Positions 58,813 through 64,000 of a stretch of 64,000 nucleotides of DNA are shown in pieces. The DNA comes from JAOZPE01 sp964601275 (GTDB lineage: Bacteria > Krumholzibacteriota > Krumholzibacteriia > JAJRXK01), in the NCBI GenBank assembly GCA_964601275.1, contig CAZRMV010000010.1, forward strand, positions 1 to 64,000. The letters are read 5' to 3'. The first letter of the stretch is position 1. Every line of letters begins with the position of its first letter. Below the pieces are notes generated by a model. That model did no database searches. It saw only the letters and a program-made list of their open reading frames with translations, and was not told the DNA's origin. The translations under genes were made by a program, and so were the position numbers.

Positions 58813-59493
58813 CTATCGGGTCGAGGGTCTTCGGGGCGTTGCGGGCACCGCGGAGAACAGGGGAAGGCCTTCCACCGGGGGAGCTTCGGTCCCGGAGATC
58901 TCCTCTTCCGCTTCCGCCCGGGCGAAGCGGAGCAGACGCGCTCCCTCGGGAAGCTCGAGGCCGAGCAGACCGACACTCTCCAGCGCTTCCAGATAGGCCT
59001 CGGCGCGGTCCCGGTGGGGGCAGCGCCTGAGCAGGGCCTGGAATCTCGGCCCGTGGTTGGGCACCCGCAGGTGGATGAGTTCGTGCAGCAACAGGTGTTC
59101 GAGCACCCAGGTGGGGTGTCCGCGCAGGCGCTCGCTGATCCGGATGCTGCCCCGGTCGAGGCGCCGGTCGAGGGTGCACGAACCCCAGCGCTTGTGCTGG
59201 CGCCGGGAGAAGCGGACGGTGAAGGGGGGCAGGAGAAGTTCCCCCAGGCGCTCGCGGGCCACCCGGGCCGCCAGTTCGCCCAGCCGGTGGTCGTCGAAGA
59301 CCCGCCGCTTCGAGAGGTCCTTCCACAGGCGCTCCCGGAGCGAAGGAAGCAGGCGATCGAGTTCTCTCCGGGAGATCCTCAACGGCACCCTTGCCACCAG
59401 GCGCCCGTTCTCCAGTCGCAATTCGACCGTCCTGCGCCGGCTCCGGAGGATCTCGATCTCCAAAGGCAGGGGATCAACGACGGCTGGCTTCAC
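58813..59493 (-). CDS. YgjP-like (DUF45) metallopeptidase domain protein
   Basis: A 226-residue putative zinc peptidase. The first half is beta-rich (VELRLENGRLVARVPLRISR), followed by the conserved RWGSCTLDRRL and the zinc motif HELIHLRVPNHGPRF near residue 150. This is the standard layout of the YgjP/DUF45 family, related to SprT and wss-type peptidases. The last 40 residues are a variable acidic-proline tail. I start at GTG 59493, with AGGAG at six bases; this overlaps the end of the rhomboid gene by 20 bases, so the two are cotranscribed. Substrate unknown. Confidence 0.88.
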   Translation of the reverse strand: MKPAVVDPLPLEIEILRSRRRTVELRLENGRLVARVPLRISRRELDRLLPSLRERLWKDLSKRRVFDDHRLGELAARVARERLGELLLPPFTVRFSRRQHKRWGSCTLDRRLDRGSIRISERLRGHPTWVLEHLLLHELIHLRVPNHGPRFQALLRRCPHRDRAEAYLEALESVGLLGLELPEGARLLRFARAEAEEEISGTEAPPVEGLPLFSAVPATPRRPSTR

Positions 59494-60277
59494 GGAGGAT
59501 CTCCTGCTCCCGCTCGGTGAGGCTCTCGATGCCATGGCGGGTGATCTTGTCCAGGATCGCGTCGATCGGGGGATCTCCCGGCCGCGGCCCGCCCCCACGG
59601 AACCGGCCCATCATCCAACGGGCCCGCGCTCCCCGCGCCCGGCGCACCAGGATGCCCAGCCGGTCGTCGTAGCGCAGGTAGAGCCACCCGAAGAACAACC
59701 CGCCCAGGTGGGCGAAATGCGCCACCGGCGAGCCCGGCCTTCCCAGGGCGCCGAAGAGGTCGACGAGGACGATGAGGGCGATCAGGTACTTCATCTTCAG
59801 GCCGATCAAGCCCCACAGGTAGACCAGCTGGTCGGGATACATCATGGCGAAGGCCAACAGCAGGCCCATGATCGCCGCGCTCGCACCGATGATGGGAATG
59901 GGTGAGCCCCAGCTCACCAGGGCCTGGGTCAAGCCGCCACCGACCCCGCAAACCATGTAGTAGCGCAGGAAGGGGCCGCTGCCCCAGACGATTTCGATGG
60001 CCGTCCCGAACATCCACAGCATGAGCATGTTGAAGGCGATGTGCCAGAAGCCGCCGTGCAGGAACATGTAGGTGACGAGGGTATACAGCTTGAGCGGCCA
60101 GAGGTCCTGGGGAATCAGCGCGAAGTGGCTGGTGGTGTTCCAGCCCGCGATCCATTCCAGCAGGAAGATGCCGATGTTCAGGCCCAGCAGGGTGCGGACG
60201 ACCGGCGGGACGGCCAGTCCCGGACCGAAGCGGAAGGAAGAGGGCCGGCGGAAGCCGTCGAAGGAGGAATAGGACAT
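59474..60277 (-). CDS. Rhomboid-family intramembrane serine protease
   Basis: A 267-residue six-helix membrane protease. The catalytic serine lies in IIGASAAIMGLL, the catalytic histidine in VAHFAHLGGLFFGWLYL, and the conserved TYMFLHGGFWHIAFNMLMLW loop is present. A hydrophilic C-terminal tail (from about 210) ends in IESLTEREQEILREASRR, a motif found on many bacterial rhomboids. The frame extends upstream to 60349 with a TTG start, but ATG 60277 gives the normal length. No ribosome site is evident. The YgjP-like peptidase gene follows with overlap. Confidence 0.9.
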   Translation of the reverse strand: MSYSSFDGFRRPSSFRFGPGLAVPPVVRTLLGLNIGIFLLEWIAGWNTTSHFALIPQDLWPLKLYTLVTYMFLHGGFWHIAFNMLMLWMFGTAIEIVWGSGPFLRYYMVCGVGGGLTQALVSWGSPIPIIGASAAIMGLLLAFAMMYPDQLVYLWGLIGLKMKYLIALIVLVDLFGALGRPGSPVAHFAHLGGLFFGWLYLRYDDRLGILVRRARGARARWMMGRFRGGGPRPGDPPIDAILDKITRHGIESLTEREQEILREASRR

Positions 60278-60401
60278 TTCGGATGGTCGGAAGGGTTGAA
60301 GGAAGACGGCTTCACGCGGGCCGCCGATCGGGTTAGCATCCGCCGACAAGCTAGCACAGAAGCCCCCGGACGACCCCGATGAAGTGGAGAGGAAGGTGTC
60401 G

Positions 60402-60941
60402 ATGAACCAGAGGAAGAAAGTTGTGGTCTTTGGCAGTTCGCGGTGCCTTGAGTGGGGAGAGGATCACCACCGGGCCCGGGAGGTGGGAACGATCCTGGGG
60501 GAGCGGGGCCTGGAAGTGGTCTCCGGGGGTTACGAGGGGAGCATGGGTGCGGTCTCCCGCGGGGCCAAGGAGGCCGGAGGCCGGGTCGTCGGGATCACCA
60601 CCGCCATCTTCGCCGGTCGCCGGCCGAACCGGTGGCTGGACGAGGTGATCGACGAGCCGGATTATCCCTCCCGGATGGCCCACCTCCTGCGCGCCGGCGA
60701 TGCCTACCTGGCCCTGCCGGGAGGTCTGGGAACCCTCTCGGAATGGATGGCGGCCTGGTGCCTGGCCAGCATCGGGCAGCTCGGCGGGCCGCTGTGGGCC
60801 TTCCGAGATCCCTGGAAGCCGATCCACGAAATAGCGGCCGCTCTGCCCGAGGTTCCTCCCGAGCGCGCCGGGTGCGTCTTTTGGGTCGACGGTCCGGGGG
60901 ATTTTCAGAGGGAACTGGATCGCTGGTTGGCGGCGAAGTAA
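60402..60941 (+). CDS. LOG-family (TIGR00725/00730-like) nucleotide-binding protein
   Basis: A 179-residue Rossmann-fold protein of the LOG or lysine-decarboxylase-like family. Signatures are VVVFGSSRCLEWGE at the N-terminus, VVSGGYEGSMGAVSRGAKEA, and ALPGGLGTLSEWMAAW, which corresponds to the PGGxGTxxE motif. Family members hydrolyse cytokinin ribotides or other nucleoside monophosphates (LOG) or bind molybdenum cofactor, so the exact role is open. ATG 60402 has GGAAGG at normal spacing; a GTG 18 bases upstream is in frame. Confidence 0.88.
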   Translation: MNQRKKVVVFGSSRCLEWGEDHHRAREVGTILGERGLEVVSGGYEGSMGAVSRGAKEAGGRVVGITTAIFAGRRPNRWLDEVIDEPDYPSRMAHLLRAGDAYLALPGGLGTLSEWMAAWCLASIGQLGGPLWAFRDPWKPIHEIAAALPEVPPERAGCVFWVDGPGDFQRELDRWLAAK

Positions 60942-61007
60942 ACTGCAACCAACCCGGCGCGGCGGATGGCGCCGCTTCTTCCAGTCATTCCCCGGAGGAT
61001 CCACTGC

Positions 61008-62072
61008 ATGAGTAGCAGCAAGAACGTCCTGGTCATCGGTACGGGCACCATCGGCGAGCCGTTGATCGGCCTCTTGACCGCCATCAAGGACGAATTGGGT
61101 GTCGACGAGGTGCGATTCCACAAGCGTACCCCCCTGTTGACGGACCGCTCCAAGGTTGCCGACCTGGTGCGGCGTGGAGCGATCTTCGTGGCCGATGGTG
61201 ATCGCCACGACGATTTCCGGGAGATCGGGCTCAATCCGAGCTACGAGACGGCCGACGCACTGGAGGATGCCAGTGTAGTGATCGATTGTACCCCTGCCGG
61301 CAACCAGATGAAGGAGAAGTACTACAACGAGTACGTAGACAACACGCGCCTCTTCATCGCCCAGGGCAGCGAGTTCGGTTTCGGGAAGATGTATGCCCGC
61401 GGCGTCAACGACTCGGCGCTGGATCCCGAGGAAGACAAGTTCATCCAGGTCGTTTCCTGCAACACCCACAATCTCTCGGTGATCGTCGACACCTTGGCCC
61501 TGTCCGACGGAAAGGACAACCTCAAGGAAGGACGTTTCGTCTGCATCCGGCGGGCCAACGACCTGAGCCAGGACACCAAGTTCATTCCCTCACCCGAGGT
61601 GGGAAAGCACAAGGATGAACGCTTCGGAACCCATCATGCCCGCGACGCCTGGCATCTGTTCCAGACCCTGGGCCTCGATCTGAATCTCTTCTCCTCGGCG
61701 ATGAAGTTGAACACGCAGTACATGCACGTGATCCACTTCAATTTGAAGCTGAAGAAGGAGACCACGCTCGAGAGGATCAAGAAGCACATCCAGGAGAACG
61801 ATCGCATCGCGGTGACCTACAAGCACACCGCCAACTTGATCTTCTCCTTCGGCCGCGACCACGGTTTCTTCGGCCGCATCCTCAACCAGACGGTGATCCC
61901 CCTGGACACCCTGGCCCTGAAGAATGGCCACGAGCTGACCGGCTTCTGCTTCACGCCACAGGATGGCAATTCCATCCTGTCCTCGATCGCGGCGACCGCG
62001 TGGGCGCTCGATCCGCAGGACTACGAGAAACGGATCCAGCCGCTCCAGCGCTTCTTCTTCGACGAGGTCTGA
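61008..62072 (+). CDS. Archaeal-type (type II) glyceraldehyde-3-phosphate dehydrogenase-like protein
   Basis: A 354-residue oxidoreductase. The Rossmann start VLVIGTGTIGEPLIG, VVIDCTPAGNQMK (archaeal GAPDH has VIDCTPEG), the catalytic cysteine in VVSCNTHNLSV (Cys151; VVSCNTTGL in archaea), the paired histidines in FGTHHARDAWHL (SHHGPDVKTV) and MHVIHFNL (MHQHNVMVEV) match the type II GAPDH family of archaea and not the bacterial GapA family. It may oxidise glyceraldehyde 3-phosphate in glycolysis or act on another aldehyde phosphate. The overall sequence is divergent. ATG 61008 has GGAGG about ten bases upstream. It stands alone between a LOG-family gene and a convergent TPR gene. No gapA is in view. 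Confidence 0.85.
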   Translation: MSSSKNVLVIGTGTIGEPLIGLLTAIKDELGVDEVRFHKRTPLLTDRSKVADLVRRGAIFVADGDRHDDFREIGLNPSYETADALEDASVVIDCTPAGNQMKEKYYNEYVDNTRLFIAQGSEFGFGKMYARGVNDSALDPEEDKFIQVVSCNTHNLSVIVDTLALSDGKDNLKEGRFVCIRRANDLSQDTKFIPSPEVGKHKDERFGTHHARDAWHLFQTLGLDLNLFSSAMKLNTQYMHVIHFNLKLKKETTLERIKKHIQENDRIAVTYKHTANLIFSFGRDHGFFGRILNQTVIPLDTLALKNGHELTGFCFTPQDGNSILSSIAATAWALDPQDYEKRIQPLQRFFFDEV

Positions 62073-62127
62073 TCGGATTCCAGTGGCCCGCGGCGGCCCC
62101 CATCGAGGCCGCCGCGACCGCGGAGGC

Positions 62128-63648
62128 TCAGGGGGCCTGCAGTTTCGCCTCCAGCTCCCTCGCCTGGCGGACTCCCGGATGATCCTCGTCGGCCAGGGCC
62201 ATCACCCTCAGGTAGGTCTTCACCCGCTGGAGGGCGGCATCGGTGCGGCCCAGCTTCGCGTCGGCCTGGGCCGCGAGCAGGTTCATGTACGGGAAGGTGG
62301 GAATGATCGAGAGGATGCGGTCGGCCTGCTGGAGAGCGGCGTCGTAGTCTCCCGCCTCGTACTCGATACGTCCCAGGTCGTAGTGCCAGAAGGCTGCCCG
62401 GTGGGGGGGGAAGCTGCTCTCATCGAGTGCCTTGGTGATCTCCGCCGCCGCCGCGCGGTAGTCCACACCCCGGGCCACGCTCAACTTCGCCTTGAGGAGC
62501 CCTCCCACGATGGTTCCCAGGCTCTTCATCGAGGAGCCCATCGGTTGGCCGGATTTCTCCACCACCTTCTGCCAGTACGTGCTCGCGTTGCGCATGGATT
62601 CCTCCGCCTCGTCGAGACGCCCCAGCTCGATGAGGGCGAAGGTGCGGAAAGTGAAGACGTTCAGCAGGATGCCGATCCTGGCGGGGTCGTCCTCGATGTC
62701 CCCGGTGGCGCGGGTCAACTCGGCGTCGCAGAGCTGCAGAACCTTCTCCGGCCGCATTCCGAGCGATTCGATGCGGATCCTCTGCACCGGGAGGTAGCGG
62801 GTGCTGACTCCCTGTTCGGTCATCGCCTTCTTGGCTTGGTCGATGGCATAGCGTGCGCGGTGGACCTGTCCGGTGACGGCGAGGGTGGTCGCCAGGTGGA
62901 GGGCCGAATGGTAGAAGGTGGGCCGGATCTCCAGGGCCTTCAGGTACTCCTGGATGGCCTTGTCGTATTCGCCGGCCGCGTCATAGGCCTCGCCCAGCGA
63001 GTCGTGGGGGTTCGGCTGATCGTTGGCGTAGTAGGCGTAGCGCTGGAGATTGGCGATGGCGGTGGGGTAGTCTCCTTTCTCCAGGTACAGGTAACCGAGC
63101 TGGTTGTGGCTCATGACCATCGTGGGGTCGATCGCCAACGACTTCTCGTAGAGGCGGATCGCCTGGTCGGTGTCCCCGTCGGTCCAGGCTTGCCGGGCGC
63201 GGATGAGGATCGACCGGACATCGTTCGGGTATTTCTCGGCCAGCTCGTCGAGGACGGCCATCGCCTGATCGTGCTCGCCATTGAAGACGTCGTAGTAGTA
63301 ATCGATGTAGAGCCGTTCGTCCTCGCGGACCATCTCTCGCAGCTCGTGGGCACGCTTCAGGGCCTGCTTGCTTCCCTCGCGATTCTCGAGATTGCGCCGG
63401 GCCGTGGCCAGCTCGATCCACGCCATCGCGAAATTGCTGTCCGCCTCGACCGCTTTCTCGAAGGAATGTTCCGCTTCGGACCAGAAGAACTTCTCCCGGT
63501 TCTCCACCCCCTTCTCGTACCACTGGTAGGCCACCTTGGAATCGGTGGTCACCGGCAGCGGTTTTTCCTTCAGGAACAGGCCCCAGGCCCCCGCTCCCAT
63601 CGCCACCGCGAGAATCAGCGTCGCCAGCAGGATGTCGCGTCGTCTCAT
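62128..63648 (-). CDS. Membrane-anchored TPR protein
   Basis: A 506-residue protein with one N-terminal membrane anchor (about 6-25, ILLATLILAVAMGAGAWGLF) and a body of TPR repeats, for example AEHSFEKAVEADSNFAMAWI, AIRLYEKSLAIDPTMVMSHNQLGYLYLEKG and YDKAIQEYLKALEIRP. About ten to eleven helical hairpins are visible, with a less regular part around 270-390. No catalytic domain. It starts 67 bases after the SpoIIE-type phosphatase gene and may be cotranscribed with it. TPR proteins of this form often accompany serine/threonine kinase or phosphatase signalling genes in such genomes. Partner unknown. Confidence 0.88.
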   Translation of the reverse strand: MRRRDILLATLILAVAMGAGAWGLFLKEKPLPVTTDSKVAYQWYEKGVENREKFFWSEAEHSFEKAVEADSNFAMAWIELATARRNLENREGSKQALKRAHELREMVREDERLYIDYYYDVFNGEHDQAMAVLDELAEKYPNDVRSILIRARQAWTDGDTDQAIRLYEKSLAIDPTMVMSHNQLGYLYLEKGDYPTAIANLQRYAYYANDQPNPHDSLGEAYDAAGEYDKAIQEYLKALEIRPTFYHSALHLATTLAVTGQVHRARYAIDQAKKAMTEQGVSTRYLPVQRIRIESLGMRPEKVLQLCDAELTRATGDIEDDPARIGILLNVFTFRTFALIELGRLDEAEESMRNASTYWQKVVEKSGQPMGSSMKSLGTIVGGLLKAKLSVARGVDYRAAAAEITKALDESSFPPHRAAFWHYDLGRIEYEAGDYDAALQQADRILSIIPTFPYMNLLAAQADAKLGRTDAALQRVKTYLRVMALADEDHPGVRQARELEAKLQAP

Positions 63649-63715
63649 GTCACCGGGTTCCCTGGCTGCGGGGTGGATGGGAGGCGGATCGTTCGTTCAT
63701 GGTTCAACCTTTCCC

Positions 63716-64000
63716 CTACGGATTCCCCGGCGCCGATGTTGCATCGGCGGCCATTTCCTTCTTCACCCGCAGGACCACGATGGTCAGATCGTCTCCCGCG
63801 TTGCGTTCGCCAGAGCCGTTGCGTTGGCCGACGTGTCGGAAGACTGCATCTTCCAGTTCCTGGGCGATCTCATGGGCGGGTCGATCGGACCGGCGGCGGA
63901 CGACTTCCTCCAGCCGTTCGGTTCCGAATTGCTCTTCCGAGGGGCTTTCGGCCTCGGTGACCCCGTCGGTGTAGAGCACCAGAAGGTCCCCCGGTCCCAG
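63716..64000 (-). CDS. SpoIIE/RsbU-type PP2C protein phosphatase, C-terminal part
   Basis: The last 94 residues of a gene that continues past the right edge. LGPGDLLVLYTDGVTEAESP contains the conserved GD-L-LYTDGVTEA motif of SpoIIE/RsbU phosphatases, and GDDLTIVVLRV near the end carries the last metal-binding aspartate pair. These enzymes dephosphorylate anti-sigma-factor antagonists in partner-switching systems. Any N-terminal sensor domain is outside the window. The TPR gene follows on the same strand. Confidence 0.9.
   Translation of the reverse strand: MGPGDLLVLYTDGVTEAESPSEEQFGTERLEEVVRRRSDRPAHEIAQELEDAVFRHVGQRNGSGERNAGDDLTIVVLRVKKEMAADATSAPGNP

Overview
The window is about 64 kb of chromosome from a GC-rich (roughly two-thirds G+C), didermic, uncultured-type bacterium. 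Signs of an outer membrane are a TonB-dependent receptor, several beta-barrel proteins, a lipoprotein with a clear lipobox, and many signal peptides. A secreted metalloprotease ends in a FlgD-like domain with the NYPNPFNPSTT motif, which is common in FCB-superphylum lineages and in candidate phyla such as Krumholzibacteriota and Eisenbacteria. I infer that kind of organism but cannot assign a species. I found no rRNA, tRNA, CRISPR array, insertion sequence or prophage. This is ordinary housekeeping chromosome carrying several envelope modules.

Layout. 1-2.85 kb (minus): cobalamin riboswitch, btuB-like receptor and a secreted beta-propeller protein cut by the window edge. 3.0-3.4 kb: a small AbiEii-antitoxin-like gene followed by a collapsed toxin gene. 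3.5-5.9 kb (minus): TSUP permease and a two-lobed aspartyl protease. 6.0-13.5 kb (plus): metallo-beta-lactamase hydrolase, lipA, a sensor kinase, an NtrC-type sigma-54 activator, then a predicted sigma-54 promoter in front of a helical envelope protein and a beta-barrel protein. 13.5-22.4 kb: methyltransferase, two lineage-specific secreted proteins, M6 metalloprotease, proS and pdxST. 22.4-26.7 kb (minus): a complete poly-N-acetylglucosamine operon (pgaD-C-A-B order) with its own predicted sigma-54 promoter. 27-36.8 kb (plus): M16 peptidase, alaS, a NatAB-type ABC exporter and a fused ATP sulfurylase/APS kinase. 36.8-40.2 kb (minus): lemA, two TPM-domain genes, a DUF4833 gene and a sulfotransferase. 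40.3-46.5 kb: lytic transglycosylase, HEAT-cyclophilin lipoprotein, truA, transaldolase-like aldolase and an HtrA protease. 46.6-53.3 kb (plus): purB-purL-purQ-(PurS-like)-purF. 53.4-58.75 kb: a frameshifted reading frame, a radical-SAM-like protein without its iron-sulfur cysteines fused to DUF2344, and RNase E/G. 58.8-64 kb: YgjP-like metallopeptidase, rhomboid protease, LOG-family protein, archaeal-type GAPDH-like dehydrogenase, TPR protein and the C-terminus of a SpoIIE-type phosphatase.

Regulatory pattern. Predicted housekeeping promoters repeatedly look like TTGCCN or TTGACG, then 17-18 bp, then TAnnnT. In three cases the -10 element lies exactly six bases before the start codon, and in a fourth eight bases, implying leaderless mRNAs. 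Two intergenic sequences fit the -24/-12 sigma-54 consensus. One sits directly downstream of the sigma-54 activator gene and the other drives the poly-N-acetylglucosamine operon. An NtrBC-type system may therefore control surface polysaccharide and envelope proteins.

The best candidates for undescribed biology are the sigma-54-linked kinase/activator/coiled-coil/barrel module, the apparently dead radical SAM-DUF2344 protein next to RNase E/G, the divergent PurS-like gene between purQ and purF, the archaeal-type GAPDH-like enzyme, and the riboswitch-controlled receptor plus beta-propeller pair resembling BtuB-BtuG.
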